DNA of 64,000 nt from contig NZ_JODC01000007.1 of assembly GCF_000720765.1 (NCBI RefSeq), positions 868,001 through 932,000 on the forward strand. Reading direction: 5' to 3'. Of this stretch, positions 33,711 to 42,455 are shown piece after piece; within the stretch, counting starts at the first letter, position 1, and every line of letters starts with the position of its first letter. This DNA comes from Streptomyces sp. NRRL S-646 (lineage in GTDB: Bacteria > Actinomycetota > Actinomycetes > Streptomycetales > Streptomycetaceae). Made by a program: the position numbers and the translations under genes. The notes under the pieces were generated by a model. The model was not told the DNA's origin. It saw nothing but the letters and a program-made list of their open reading frames with translations, and made no database searches.

Positions 33711-34387
33711 GCCGGGACCAGGCCGCCGAGATCAGCGCCGCCGGGGTCAAGGTCGACGTCGGTGATGTGACCACCCGCTACCTGCTGTACGGGCTGCTGC
33801 CCGGCTGGTTCGTGCCCGGCCTCGCCGACTGGGTGATGCACCGGCGCAGCCGCATCGAGGACACGGCGGGCACCAAGGAGTCGCTCATCCATTCTCTGAT
33901 GATGGCGGAGGTCGGCATCCCCATCGCGCTGACCTTGCGCTACGAGGTCAACCCGCTGCTTCTGGCAGTGCAGTTGGGCGGCGCCGCGGTGCACGAGGCG
34001 ACCGCGCTGTGGGACGTGCGTACCGCGGTGAAGAGCGACCGGGAGGTCACGCCGCTGGAGCAGCACATCCACAGCTTCCTCGAGTCGCTGCCGTACGGCG
34101 CGCTGTCCGCGCTGATGTGTCTGCACGCCGACCAGGTCAAGGCACTGCTGCGCGGTGGCGGAGGCCGCACGGACGCCTGGCGTCTGGTGCCGCGCCGCCG
34201 CCCGCTGTCCCGCGGCTATCTCGCGGGCATCGCCGCCGCGATCGGCACCTGTGTGGTGCTGCCGTACGGCGAGGAGCTCGTGCGCTGTGTGCGCGCGGGC
34301 CGCCGCAACAGAAGCGCGCCACGTCCGACGAAGCCAACTGGCTTGCTGGGAAAGGACGTTGAACCATCATGCGTATCGCATTCCTGA
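33707..34387 (+). CDS. His-rich membrane protein, possible diiron-type fold, unknown function
   Basis: A 226-residue protein. Hydrophobic segments alternate with His/Glu motifs: LADWVMHRRSRIED, KESLIHSLMMAE, GGAAVHEATALWD and TPLEQHIHSFLE. The spread of H, HxxxxxxE, HE and HxxH over four helices resembles membrane di-metal proteins, though no family was recognised with certainty. A final membrane helix (YLAGIAAAIGTCVVLPYG) precedes a basic tail. It starts in an ATGA overlap with the CBS gene, and its last 19 bp overlap the DJ-1-family gene. Metal binding is inferred only. Confidence 0.75.
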   Translation: MSRDQAAEISAAGVKVDVGDVTTRYLLYGLLPGWFVPGLADWVMHRRSRIEDTAGTKESLIHSLMMAEVGIPIALTLRYEVNPLLLAVQLGGAAVHEATALWDVRTAVKSDREVTPLEQHIHSFLESLPYGALSALMCLHADQVKALLRGGGGRTDAWRLVPRRRPLSRGYLAGIAAAIGTCVVLPYGEELVRCVRAGRRNRSAPRPTKPTGLLGKDVEPSCVSHS

Positions 34388-34911
34388 CCGCACCCGAGGG
34401 TGTCGAGCAGATCGAGCTCACCGATCCGTGGCAGGCGGCGAAGGACGCGGGCCACGAACCAGTGCTGGTGTCGACCAAGCCCGGCCGCATCCAGGCCTTC
34501 GACCATCTCGACAAGGCGGACACCTTCCCCGTGGACGAGGTGGTGGGCGAGACCTCGGCCGCCTCCTTCGGCGCACTGGTCCTGCCGGGCGGTGTGGCCA
34601 ACCCCGACTTCCTGCGCATGGACGAGAAGGCCGTCGCGTTCGTACGGGACTTCTTCGACCAGGGCCGTCCCGTCGCAGCGATCTGCCACGCCCCCTGGAC
34701 GCTGGTCGAGGCGGACGTCGTACGGGGCCGTGAGCTGACCTCCTGGCCGAGCCTCAGGACCGACATCCGCAACGCGGGCGGCACCTGGGTCGACGAGCAG
34801 GTGAAGATCGACGACAACGGCACCGGCAAGCTGGTCACCAGCCGCAAGCCGGACGATCTGAAGGCGTTCTGCGACGCCTTCCTGCATGTGTTCGCAGAGG
34901 GGGCCGGCTGA
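34369..34911 (+). CDS. DJ-1/PfpI-family protein
   Basis: A 180-residue class I glutamine-amidotransferase-like protein. The nucleophile elbow is [13 protein letters not shown] with the reactive Cys followed by His; the Glu side is in [12 protein letters not shown], and [19 protein letters not shown] is characteristic of PfpI/YhbO proteins. These act as glyoxalases, deglycases or stress chaperones. It overlaps the upstream gene by 19 bp and the start of the decayed catalase gene by TGATG. Catalase-large-subunit proteins carry a DJ-1-like domain of their own, so the adjacency is notable. Confidence 0.9.
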   Translation: MRIAFLTAPEGVEQIELTDPWQAAKDAGHEPVLVSTKPGRIQAFDHLDKADTFPVDEVVGETSAASFGALVLPGGVANPDFLRMDEKAVAFVRDFFDQGRPVAAICHAPWTLVEADVVRGRELTSWPSLRTDIRNAGGTWVDEQVKIDDNGTGKLVTSRKPDDLKAFCDAFLHVFAEGAG

Positions 34912-35390
34912 TGGGCTCCCCCGCCGACCGGAAGCAGCAGCAGCGCGTCTCCTTCCACGCCGCCGACTCGCCGGCCGCGGGCGAGCGCTGACCCATTTCG
35001 ACCACAAACGCATCCCCGAGCGGGTGGAGCATGCGCGGGGCGCAGGCGCGTACGGCTTCTTCGAACCGTATGAGTCCTGCGCGGAGTTCACTGCCGACAG
35101 TCGCCTCCGTGCTGTACGACGCGGTGCTGCTGCCCGGCGGGGACGACGGAGCCGGGCTGCGGCGAAGGACCCGGACGCGCCTGAGATTCGTGCGGGACGC
35201 CTGCCGGTGGGCGCGCTCGGCTCGGGCGTGGGCGTCCTGTCCGCCCTGGAACCCGAGGGCCTGCGGCTGTCCACCGGGGACCGGCACGTGGTGACGGACA
35301 CGCCACCGGGCACCACGGACACCGAGCTCGTACAGGCGTTCGTCAGCGCGATAGTGGCGCACCGGCACTGGGACCGCGGTGCACCACTGA
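34911..35390 (+). pseudogene. Decayed large-subunit catalase (KatE/HPII-like)
   Basis: Pieces of one catalase remain in different frames. After a short open piece ([11 protein letters not shown]...) and a stop comes [20 protein letters not shown] and [15 protein letters not shown], the catalase N-terminus including the distal His. Most of the heme domain is then missing. [20 protein letters not shown] and, in another frame, [20 protein letters not shown] and [13 protein letters not shown] match the DJ-1-like C-terminal domain of clade 2 catalases. An internal deletion of more than 1 kb and at least two frameshifts exclude function. Confidence 0.85.
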
Positions 35391-35404
35391 GGAGGCGCCG
35401 TGGT

Positions 35405-35647
35405 TCAGGGAGTCGCCGACTCCCCGCACCGGCGGTCCCGTGCGCCTTCACGGGTGCGGCCCGCGGCCACCATGCGCCGCGGGTTGCGGCGCAGGTACTC
35501 GCCCTCCAGCTGGGCCATGCGATCGTTGTGGGCCCGCAGCGCGTCCGTCGAGGCGTACAGCAGCGTGTCGTGGCGCGTGCGGTGGATCGTCTCCAGCTCC
35601 TTCATGAGCTGCTGGTCGTCCAGCCGGCTGGGGTCGACTCCGGTCAT
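35405..35647 (-). CDS. Small DUF6158-like helical protein
   Basis: About 80 residues: [20 protein letters not shown], then [20 protein letters not shown] and [19 protein letters not shown] helices. This matches a short Streptomyces family recalled as DUF6158, often found near stress or gas-vesicle genes; its function is unknown. ATG at 35647 follows GGGG weakly; ATG at 35677 would add ten residues. It is divergent from the eRF1-like gene, and a palindromic GGGTACCC lies between them. Confidence 0.65.
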   Translation of the reverse strand: MTGVDPSRLDDQQLMKELETIHRTRHDTLLYASTDALRAHNDRMAQLEGEYLRRNPRRMVAAGRTREGARDRRCGESATP

Positions 35648-35665
35648 GGTGGCACCCCGCTCGTC

Positions 35666-35690
35666 GTGTTCGTCCATGCGGTCCGGGTAC
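35666..35690 (+). promoter_or_regulatory. SigB-like promoter candidate for the eRF1-like gene
   Basis: GTGT (35666-35669), 15 bases, GGGTAC (35685-35690), 41 bp before ATG 35731. The element GGGTACCC is palindromic, so the divergent small gene could use the other strand. Confidence 0.6.
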
Positions 35691-35730
35691 CCACCCGGTG
35701 CCAGTTCCGAGCGGCATCCGGGAGGGAGCC

Positions 35731-36879
35731 ATGGATCTCGCTTTCCTGCATCCACTCTACGAACATCCGGGCCCCTGGGCCTCCGTCTACGTCGACACCT
35801 CCCGGCATACGGAGGACACGCCCCACGAACGCCACCTGGCGGCGGTGGCGCTCGCCCGCGACCTCGACGGGCAGGGGGCCGACCAGGCGACCTGCCAGGC
35901 CGTCCAGGAGGCCCTCGACGAGCTGCAGCACTCTTCCGAGCCCAACGGGCGAGCCCTGTTCGCCAGGGCCGGCCAGGTCGTGCTGGACCCGCCGCTGGCC
36001 CGGCCCCCGCTGGGGGCACCTCCCACGCCCTTTAGGCAGTGGGGGAGCAACAGCGCCCACTGGGCGCCGCTGCCGCACACCGCGCCCCTGCTGGAGCTGG
36101 CCGGTGAGAACCCGGCCTGCGTGGTGGCGTACATCGACCGCAAGGGCGCGGACTTCGAGCTGCGCACCTCGCTGGGCCAGCAGGGGGCCGACACGGTCAG
36201 CGGGCGGCAGTGGCCGGTCCACCGTACGAGCACGCGGGACTGGTCGGTGCGGCACTTCCAGCTGAAGGTGGAGAACACCTGGGAGCACAACGCGGCCGAG
36301 ATCGCCGACGCGCTCGTCGTCTGCCAGGAGGAGACCCACGCCGACCTGCTGGTTCTCGTGGGCAACGAGCGGGAGAAGCGGGCGGTGCACGACCGGCTGC
36401 CCCGGCGGCTGCAGGACATGGTCGTGGAGGCCCCGCACGGCACCGGCAGCAGGCTGCTCGACGAGGATGTCGAGCAGGCCCGCACGGAGCATGTACGGCA
36501 GCGGGCGGAACGGGAGCTGGAACGGTTCCTGGCGGCCCGCGAACCGGACTCCGAGGGGCGCTCCGGGGCCGTGGAGGGCGTTCCCGCCCTGGTCGAGGCC
36601 GCCCGCGAGCACCGCATCGACGAGCTGCTGATCCGTCCCGACGGACCCGACGCCCACCGCGAGGTGTGGATCGGCGAGGACCCCGACCAGCCGGCGGTCC
36701 GCCGCACGGACCTGAAGATCCTCGGCGAACAGCGCTCCTGGCCGGCCCGCGCGGACGACGCCCTGATCCGATCGGCGGTGACGACGGGCGCCCCGGCCCT
36801 GTCCGTGGCACCGGCGGCGGAGGCGAGCGGCGGCCAGATCCCGGCGGGCGGCCTGGGCGCACTGTTGCGCTGGACGTGA
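35731..36879 (+). CDS. eRF1-like/Vms1-type (baeRF2) protein
   Basis: A 382-residue protein with the bacterial eRF1-like architecture: [15 protein letters not shown] near the start, [16 protein letters not shown] mid-way, a domain [19 protein letters not shown], and [27 protein letters not shown]. baeRF-type proteins resemble translation termination or Vms1 peptidyl-tRNA hydrolase domains and are thought to act on stalled ribosomes. The start is set by GGGAGG 5 nt before ATG. An in-frame insert around residues 94-106, from a repeat element (36011-36046), adds [12 protein letters not shown]. Confidence 0.8.
   Translation: MDLAFLHPLYEHPGPWASVYVDTSRHTEDTPHERHLAAVALARDLDGQGADQATCQAVQEALDELQHSSEPNGRALFARAGQVVLDPPLARPPLGAPPTPFRQWGSNSAHWAPLPHTAPLLELAGENPACVVAYIDRKGADFELRTSLGQQGADTVSGRQWPVHRTSTRDWSVRHFQLKVENTWEHNAAEIADALVVCQEETHADLLVLVGNEREKRAVHDRLPRRLQDMVVEAPHGTGSRLLDEDVEQARTEHVRQRAERELERFLAAREPDSEGRSGAVEGVPALVEAAREHRIDELLIRPDGPDAHREVWIGEDPDQPAVRRTDLKILGEQRSWPARADDALIRSAVTTGAPALSVAPAAEASGGQIPAGGLGALLRWT
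36011..36046. repeat. Streptomyces palindromic repeat inserted in frame
   Basis: The element begins TGGGGGCACCTCCCACGCCC and ends GGCAGTGGGGGA, with imperfect arms around a CTTTA loop. This family is scattered in Streptomyces intergenic DNA (recalled). Here its 36 bp are a multiple of three and the reading frame continues through it. Confidence 0.7.
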
Positions 36880-36919
36880 GCGTCCGGGGGCGGCCGCCCC
36901 CAGACCCCCGCCTCGGCCC

Positions 36920-36956
36920 TGAACGGGTCTCGCCCTCAAATGCCGGACGGGCTGAG
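36920..36956. repeat. Dispersed Streptomyces intergenic repeat
   Basis: The text GAACGGGTCTCGCCCTCAAA followed by TGCCGGACGGGCTGA is recognised as a widespread downstream repeat of Streptomyces genomes. It lies between the convergent eRF1-like and ABC-F genes and may act as a two-way terminator or RNA stabiliser. Confidence 0.6.
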
Positions 36957-36962
36957 TGGTGC

Positions 36963-38582
36963 CTACCGGACGCGCTCCACACGCCGCTCGTCCCACACCG
37001 GCTCGGCGGTCTCGCGGACGCGCCCGTCACTGCCGAAGACCAGATACCGGTCGAAGGACCGAGCGAACCAGCGGTCATGCGTGACCGCAAGCACGGTGCC
37101 GTCGAAGGCCTCCAGCCCCTCCTGGAGCGCCTCGGCGGACTCCAGGTCCAGGTTGTCGGTCGGCTCGTCCAGCAGCAGGGCCGTGACGCCCTCCAACTCC
37201 AGCAGCAGGATCTGGAAGCGGGCCTGCTGCCCCCCGGACAGCCGATCGAACGTCTGCTCGGCCTGGGCCGTCAGCTCGTAGCGGCGCAGTCGGGACATCG
37301 CCGCGCCCCGGTCCTGGGAGTGTTCCTGCCACAGGATGTCCAGCAGCTTGCGGCCCTGGAGCTCGGGGTGGGCGTGCGTCTGCGCGAAGTGCCCGGCCAC
37401 GACCCGCGCTCCGAGCTTCCACTCCCCCGTGTGCGCCACCTCGTCGCCGGCCAGCAGCCGCAGGAAGTGCGACTTGCCTGAGCCGTTGGAGCCCAGGACG
37501 GCGACCCGCTCGCCGTAGAAGACCTCCAGATCGAAGGGCTTCATCAGGCCGGTCAGCTCAAGTCCCTTGCAGGTGACGGCCCTTATCCCGGTGCGTCCGC
37601 CCTTGAGCCGCATCGTGATGTCCTGCTCGCGCGGCGGCTCCGGCGGCGGGCCCGCCTCCTCGAACTTGCGCAGGCGGGTCTGCGCCGCCTGATAGCGGGA
37701 CGCCAGCTCATGGCTGATGGACGCCGCCTGACGGAGGTTCAGGACCAGCTTCTTCAGCTGGGCGTGCTTCTCGTCCCAGCGGCGGCGCAGCTCCTCGAAG
37801 CGGGCGAAGCGTTCGCGCCGGGCGTCGTGGTACGTGGCGAAACTGCCGCCGTGCACCCAGGCGTCCGCCCCGGCCGGCGAGGGCTCCACCGACACGATCT
37901 TCTCCGCGGCGCGGGCGAGGAGTTCACGGTCGTGGGAGACGAAGAGGACCGTCTTGCGGGTCTCCTTCAGCCGCTCCTCCAGCCAGCGCTTGCCGGGCAC
38001 GTCGAGGTAGTTGTCGGGCTCGTCGAGCAGCAGCACCTCGTCCGTGCCGCGCAGCAGCGCCTCCAGCACGAGCCGCTTCTGCTCACCGCCGGACAGCGTG
38101 CGCACCTGACGGAACTGCGCCTTCTCGTACGGCACCCCGAGCGCGGCCGTGGTGCACATGTCCCACAGCGTCTCCGCCTCGTACCCACGCGCCTCGGCCC
38201 AGTCCGCGAGGGCCTGCGCATACTGCAGCTGGGCCGCCTCGTCGTCGACGGTCATGATGCCGTGCTCGGCCTTGTCGACGGCCTGCGCGGCCTCGCGGAT
38301 GCGGGGCGGCGCCACGGACACCAGCAGGTCCCGTACGGTCGTCTCGTCCCGTACGGACCCCACGAACTGCCGCATCACGCCGAGGCCGCCACTGACGGTG
38401 ACCGTGCCGCCGTGCGGTTTCAGCTCGCCGGAGATCAGCCGCAGCAGCGTCGTCTTGCCTGCGCCGTTGGGTCCCACGAGGGCCACGGCGGCCCCTTCGC
38501 CCACCCGGAACGACACATCGCCGAGCAGCGCCCTCCCGTCGGGGAGGTAGTACTCGAGGTGCGCGGCTTCCAGATGTCCCAT
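36963..38582 (-). CDS. ABC-F family ATPase
   Basis: A 539-residue protein with two nucleotide-binding domains and no membrane segments, the ABC-F plan. Domain 1: GPNGAGKTTLLRL, LSGGEQKRL, LLLDEPDNYLD. Domain 2: GSNGSGKSHFLRL, LSGGQQARF, LLLDEPTDNLD. Between them is a charged helical linker with ARFEELRRRWDEKHAQLKKL. ABC-F proteins bind the ribosomal E site; some protect against antibiotics, others regulate translation. Subfamily membership cannot be fixed by eye. It is transcribed alone, convergent with the eRF1-like gene. Confidence 0.9.
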   Translation of the reverse strand: MGHLEAAHLEYYLPDGRALLGDVSFRVGEGAAVALVGPNGAGKTTLLRLISGELKPHGGTVTVSGGLGVMRQFVGSVRDETTVRDLLVSVAPPRIREAAQAVDKAEHGIMTVDDEAAQLQYAQALADWAEARGYEAETLWDMCTTAALGVPYEKAQFRQVRTLSGGEQKRLVLEALLRGTDEVLLLDEPDNYLDVPGKRWLEERLKETRKTVLFVSHDRELLARAAEKIVSVEPSPAGADAWVHGGSFATYHDARRERFARFEELRRRWDEKHAQLKKLVLNLRQAASISHELASRYQAAQTRLRKFEEAGPPPEPPREQDITMRLKGGRTGIRAVTCKGLELTGLMKPFDLEVFYGERVAVLGSNGSGKSHFLRLLAGDEVAHTGEWKLGARVVAGHFAQTHAHPELQGRKLLDILWQEHSQDRGAAMSRLRRYELTAQAEQTFDRLSGGQQARFQILLLELEGVTALLLDEPTDNLDLESAEALQEGLEAFDGTVLAVTHDRWFARSFDRYLVFGSDGRVRETAEPVWDERRVERVR

Positions 38583-38624
38583 GAGGAGGCATTCTGCGGG
38601 GCGTGCCGGGGGTCGGGCAAACGC

Positions 38625-39281
38625 TTATGCGGTTTCGTCCAGGGGGCGGCCCGCGGGTCCGCCCTCGCCCGCCGGGGCCACCACGGCGCCCGCCCACGAC
38701 AGGGCCTTCCAGCCGTCGGCGGGCGAGCCCTCCAGGATCACCACGCCGGTGTTGTCGAGGGGGCGGGCGGCGGCGAAGGGGACGTCGACGTTGTCGGCGC
38801 GGGCCGCGGTCCACATGCGGATCGCGGCGCCGTGGCTGACCATGGCGACCGTCCCGGCGCCGCTGCCCGCGGCCTCGGCGACGACGGCGTCGTAGCGGGC
38901 GAGCGCCTCGGCGCCGCTCTCGCCGCCCGGCATCCGCAGCTCCGTGTCGCCGGCCGCCCACGCGAACACGGTCTTCATGTAGAGCGCGCCCTGCTCGGTG
39001 TCGCCGGGCAGCATCTCCAGGTCGCCCGCGGTGAGCTCGCGGATGCCGTCCCGGACCAGGACGTCGAGGCCGCGGGCGGCGGCCAGCGGGGCGGCGGTGA
39101 GCTGCGTGCGGACCAGGGTGGAGACGTACAGGGCCTCGATGTCCTCGTCGGCGAGCGCCGCGGGGAGGGCGGCGGCCTGCTGCTCGCCGAGTGCGGTCAG
39201 GCCCGGTCCCGGGACGGCGGTGTCGAGCAGGCAATCGACGTTCGAGGGGGTCTGACCGTGACGTATGAGGAGCAGACGCAT
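38625..39281 (-). CDS. Histidine phosphatase (phosphoglycerate mutase) family protein
   Basis: A 218-residue protein. The phosphohistidine motif is MRLLLIRHGQTPSNV. The substrate-side Glu is in IRELTAGDLEMLPG, and the second His in VAMVSHGAAIRMW. These define the branch-1 histidine phosphatases acting on sugar phosphates or other phosphoesters. ATG at 39281 places RHG at the N-terminus as normal; longer frames add unlikely residues. It is divergent from the PAP2-kinase gene with 71 bp between. Confidence 0.88.
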   Translation of the reverse strand: MRLLLIRHGQTPSNVDCLLDTAVPGPGLTALGEQQAAALPAALADEDIEALYVSTLVRTQLTAAPLAAARGLDVLVRDGIRELTAGDLEMLPGDTEQGALYMKTVFAWAAGDTELRMPGGESGAEALARYDAVVAEAAGSGAGTVAMVSHGAAIRMWTAARADNVDVPFAAARPLDNTGVVILEGSPADGWKALSWAGAVVAPAGEGGPAGRPLDETA

Positions 39282-39352
39282 GCAGGGGCCCTCCGGGTGT
39301 CGATCACCGCCCGCGGGACAAGAAACGGGCACTTCAGGGTACCCGGCATCAC

Positions 39353-40846
39353 ATGAGCCCCGACGTCGACCTCACCGTCCCGAAGCCCGGCCCGCACCCG
39401 CTGCGCAGCCGGCTGCTCGCCCTCGACTGCCGTCTCTTCGAGTTCGCCGCCGAGCGGAACTGGCCGGCCGCCGAGCGTGTGCTGCCCCGGCTGAGCCGAA
39501 GCGCGAACCACGGTGTGCTGTGGTTCGCGGCGGCCGCCGCCATGGCGGCGAGCCGTACCCCGCGGGCCCGGCGGGCCGCCGCGCGCGGTCTCGCCTCGCT
39601 CAGCCTGGCCTCCCTGACGATCAACACGCTCGGCAAGCGCTCGGTGCGCCGCCCCCGGCCGGTGCTGGATCCCGTGCCGCTGGTGCGGCAGCTGAAGCGG
39701 CAGCCGATCACGACCTCGTTCCCGTCCGGGCACTCCGCGTCGGCGGCGGCGTTCGCCACCGGCGTCGCACTGGAGTCGCCGGCCTGGGGTGCGGCGGTGG
39801 CCCCGGTCGCCTGGTCCGTGGCGCTCTCCCGCGTCTACACCGGGGTGCACTTCCCGAGCGACGTGCTCGCGGGAGCCGCCCTGGGCGCGGGCGCCGCCTA
39901 CGCCGTACGCGGTCTGGTGCCGACCCGCGCCCAGCTCGTCCCGCCGGCCAGGCCCCGCGCCGAGGTCGCGGCGCTGCCGGACGGCGAGGGCCTGGTCGTG
40001 GTGGCCAACAACGGCTCCGGCACCGCCGACCGGGTGCGCGCCCTGCGGGACAGCCTGCCGGCCGCCGAGGTCGTCCAGTGCCAACCCGGCGACCTACGGG
40101 CCGAGTTGGAGAAGGCCGCGGCCCACGCCCGGGTCCTCGGCGTGTGCGGCGGCGACGGCACGGTCAACACGGCCGCCGAGGTCGCCCTGCGCCACGACCT
40201 GCCGCTCGCGGTGCTGCCCGGCGGCACCCTGAACCACTTCGCCTACGACCTGGGGGTGGAGGACGTCCGCGATCTGAGCCGGGCCGTCCAGCAGGGCGAG
40301 GCTGTGCGCGTGGACGTCGGCCGGTTCGTCTGCGGCAAGCAGCAGGGCGTCTTCCTCAACACCTGCAGCCTGGGCGTCTACCCGGAGCTGGTGCGCGTGC
40401 GGGACCGCTGGTCGCGCCGGATCGGCGGCTGGCCGGCCGGGGTGCTCGCGGTCCTACGCGTCCTGCGCACGGGCCGGCATCCGCTGGAGGCCGAGTTCGG
40501 CGGCCAGACCCGCCCGCTGTGGCTGCTGTTCGTCGGCAACGGCACCTACCACCGGATGGGCCTGGCGCCCGGCCGCCGACTCGATCTCGCGGACGGACAG
40601 CTCGACGTACGGGTGGTGCACGGCGGCCGCCGTCCCGCGCTGCGGCTGCTCGCCGCCGCCCTGGCGGGCCCACTGACCCGCTCCCCCGCCCACGCGGCGG
40701 TCCAGGTGAGCCGCCTGCACCTGGAGGGAGTCGCCCCCGGCACACTCCTCGCCCACGACGGCGAAGTCACCGAGGCGGAGGGCGAAGTGACGCTGGAGAA
40801 GCTCCCCGAGGCGCTGACGGTGTATCGCCCGCTCACCACCGGCTGA
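39353..40846 (+). CDS. Bifunctional PAP2 phosphatase / diacylglycerol-kinase-like protein
   Basis: A 497-residue fusion. The N-terminal PAP2 domain has KRSVRRPRP, TTSFPSGHSASAAAF and SRVYTGVHFPSDVLAG, the three acid-phosphatase motifs, within membrane helices. The C-terminal domain (about 210-497) is a DAGK/sphingosine-kinase catalytic domain: VVANNGSGTADRV, GVCGGDGTVNTA, LAVLPGGTLNHFA. It would dephosphorylate and phosphorylate membrane lipids. The GGGTACCC palindrome 10 bp upstream lacks a matching -35. Confidence 0.9.
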   Translation: MSPDVDLTVPKPGPHPLRSRLLALDCRLFEFAAERNWPAAERVLPRLSRSANHGVLWFAAAAAMAASRTPRARRAAARGLASLSLASLTINTLGKRSVRRPRPVLDPVPLVRQLKRQPITTSFPSGHSASAAAFATGVALESPAWGAAVAPVAWSVALSRVYTGVHFPSDVLAGAALGAGAAYAVRGLVPTRAQLVPPARPRAEVAALPDGEGLVVVANNGSGTADRVRALRDSLPAAEVVQCQPGDLRAELEKAAAHARVLGVCGGDGTVNTAAEVALRHDLPLAVLPGGTLNHFAYDLGVEDVRDLSRAVQQGEAVRVDVGRFVCGKQQGVFLNTCSLGVYPELVRVRDRWSRRIGGWPAGVLAVLRVLRTGRHPLEAEFGGQTRPLWLLFVGNGTYHRMGLAPGRRLDLADGQLDVRVVHGGRRPALRLLAAALAGPLTRSPAHAAVQVSRLHLEGVAPGTLLAHDGEVTEAEGEVTLEKLPEALTVYRPLTTG

Positions 40847-40938
40847 CGCCCTGTCAGTCCACATTGCAAAACGCTGGTCTCACAATTCGACATGCGCGCG
40901 TACGGTGATGCGTACCGACCGGACAGGGGAGTTCAGCC

Positions 40939-41760
40939 ATGTCGAAGCCGCAGGAGACCGCCGTCTACACGCACGGGCACCACGAGTCGGTGCTGCGCTC
41001 CCACACCTGGCGGACCGCCGCCAACTCCGCGGCGTATCTGCTCGGTTCGCTGAAGCCCCACATGCAGATCCTGGACATCGGCTGCGGGCCGGGCACGATC
41101 ACCGCCGACCTGGCGGCACTGGTCCCCGACGGACACGTCACCGGCGTGGACCATGCGCCGGGAATCCTGGACCAGGCCCGGGCCACGGCCGCCGGACGGG
41201 GCCTGACGAACGTCGGCTTCGCGGTCGCGGACGTGCACGCCCTGGACTACCCCGACGACACGTTCTGCGTGGTCCACGCGCACCAGGTGCTGCAGCACGT
41301 GGGCGATCCGGTGCAGGCGCTGCGGGAGATGGTGCGGGTGACGAAACCGGGCGGGTTCATCGCCGTCCGCGACTCGGACTACGCGGCCATGGCCTGGTAT
41401 CCCGCGTCCCAGGGGATGGACGACTGGTTGGACCTGTACCGGCGGGTGGCCCGCGCCAACGGCGGCGAGCCGGACGCCGGGCGGCGGCTGAAGGCCTGGG
41501 CGCTGCAGGCGGGCCTGGCCGACATCACCGCCACGTCCAGCACCTGGACCTTCTCCACGGCCGAGGAGCGCGCGTGGTGGAGCGGGCTGTGGGCCGACCG
41601 GACGCTGGCGTCGGCGTATGCGAAGCGGGCCACGGAGGGCGGGCATGCGACGGTGGAGCAACTGACGGCCGTATCGGACGCCTGGCGGGAATGGGGGCGC
41701 CGGGACAACGGCTGGTTCTGCGTACTGCACGGAGAGATTCTGTGCCGAAAGAGTGCCTGA
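40939..41760 (+). CDS. SAM-dependent methyltransferase
   Basis: A 273-residue class I methyltransferase. Motif I is ILDIGCGPGTITADLAAL. Next are HVTGVDHAPGILDQAR, VGFAVADVHALDYPDDTF (motif II/III) and MVRVTKPGGFIAVRD. The family methylates small molecules; the segment HTWRTAANSAAYLLGSLKPH is typical of Streptomyces homologues annotated only as methyltransferase. AGGGGAG lies about 8 nt before ATG. No neighbour indicates a substrate. Confidence 0.9.
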   Translation: MSKPQETAVYTHGHHESVLRSHTWRTAANSAAYLLGSLKPHMQILDIGCGPGTITADLAALVPDGHVTGVDHAPGILDQARATAAGRGLTNVGFAVADVHALDYPDDTFCVVHAHQVLQHVGDPVQALREMVRVTKPGGFIAVRDSDYAAMAWYPASQGMDDWLDLYRRVARANGGEPDAGRRLKAWALQAGLADITATSSTWTFSTAEERAWWSGLWADRTLASAYAKRATEGGHATVEQLTAVSDAWREWGRRDNGWFCVLHGEILCRKSA

Positions 41761-41802
41761 ATCCCTGCTTTTGGGATACCCGGAGAACAGGAGGTTCAAA
41801 TT

Positions 41803-41973
41803 ATGGTTGCCGTCCTGCTCGTATTGCTCCTGGCGCTGATTCTCTTCGGCGCAGGATTCGCACTGAAGGCACTGTGGTGGATTGCACTGGCGGTTCTCGT
41901 GGTGTGGCTGCTGGGATTCCTGGTACGCGGCACGACAGCGGCCGGACACCGGGGCCGCTGGTACCGGTGGTGA
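41803..41973 (+). CDS. 56-aa hydrophobic protein
   Basis: Two hydrophobic helices (MVAVLLVLLLALILFGAGFA and WWIALAVLVVWLLGFLV) and the basic tail HRGRWYRW. AGGAGG precedes ATG by about 8 nt, so it is a real short gene. The family occurs widely in Streptomyces as a small membrane protein of unknown role. It ends 12 bp from the convergent gvpK. Confidence 0.8.
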   Translation: MVAVLLVLLLALILFGAGFALKALWWIALAVLVVWLLGFLVRGTTAAGHRGRWYRW

Positions 41974-41985
41974 GTTAAGCGGGAG

Positions 41986-42270
41986 TTATTCCCTGGGAAG
42001 CAACGGTCCGAGCGGCCCGAGGTCCAGATTGAGGTCCTCGGGCCGCAGTCCGTAGCGCTCGCGCAGTTCGGTCATGCGGTCGTCCAGGAGCATGAGGGTG
42101 AGGCCGATCCGCTCCTCCTGGTCCTCGCTGAGCTCGCCGGTGTCGAAGCGGCGCAGCGCCTGGCGTTCCATGAGCTGGCGCAGCAGTTCCACGACGGTCA
42201 GGACGAGTTTGACGAGGTCGCGCTCGACGGTGTCGGGTTCCAGGTCCAGCCGGTTGCGGCGCTGGGTCAT
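41986..42270 (-). CDS. gvpK: Gas vesicle protein GvpK
   Basis: A 94-residue GvpK: RNRLDLEPDTVERDLVKLVL, then LRQLMERQALRRFDTGEL and RYGLRPEDLNLDLGPLG, as in the family. GvpK is a minor assembly factor needed for vesicle growth. It is the last gene of the ten-gene gvp array and starts in an ATGA overlap with gvpS. It converges on the small hydrophobic protein gene. Confidence 0.93.
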   Translation of the reverse strand: MTQRRNRLDLEPDTVERDLVKLVLTVVELLRQLMERQALRRFDTGELSEDQEERIGLTLMLLDDRMTELRERYGLRPEDLNLDLGPLGPLLPRE

Positions 42271-42455
42271 GTCAACTCCCCCCAGGGAGACGGAACTTGC
42301 TCGTTGACCGAGCTGATCAGCGCGTTCAGGTCGATGCGGACGAGATCGACGTCCGCGATGCGCAGGGTGATGTCCCCCGTGATGACGACCCCGCCGGCGA
42401 GCAGCCGGTCGAGCAGGTCCACAAGGGCGATCTCACGGCGTTCGACGACCGTCAC
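42267..42455 (-). CDS. gvpS: Gas vesicle protein GvpS (GvpA/J-family)
   Basis: A 62-residue protein of the GvpA/J fold: REIALVDLLDRLLAGGVVIT, GDITLRIADVDLVRIDLNAL and ISSVNEQV. It is shorter than GvpA and has no C-terminal extension. The GTG at 42455 is chosen because it forms a GTGA overlap with the gvpL stop; the frame runs further upstream without cause. It is a minor shell or nucleation component by family. Confidence 0.88.
   Translation of the reverse strand: MTVVERREIALVDLLDRLLAGGVVITGDITLRIADVDLVRIDLNALISSVNEQVPSPWGELT

Noticed and set aside
39337..39344. GGGTACCC before the PAP2-lipid kinase gene as a SigB promoter
   Set aside because: No GNNT lies 14-16 bases upstream on either strand, so it was not listed with the five better elements.
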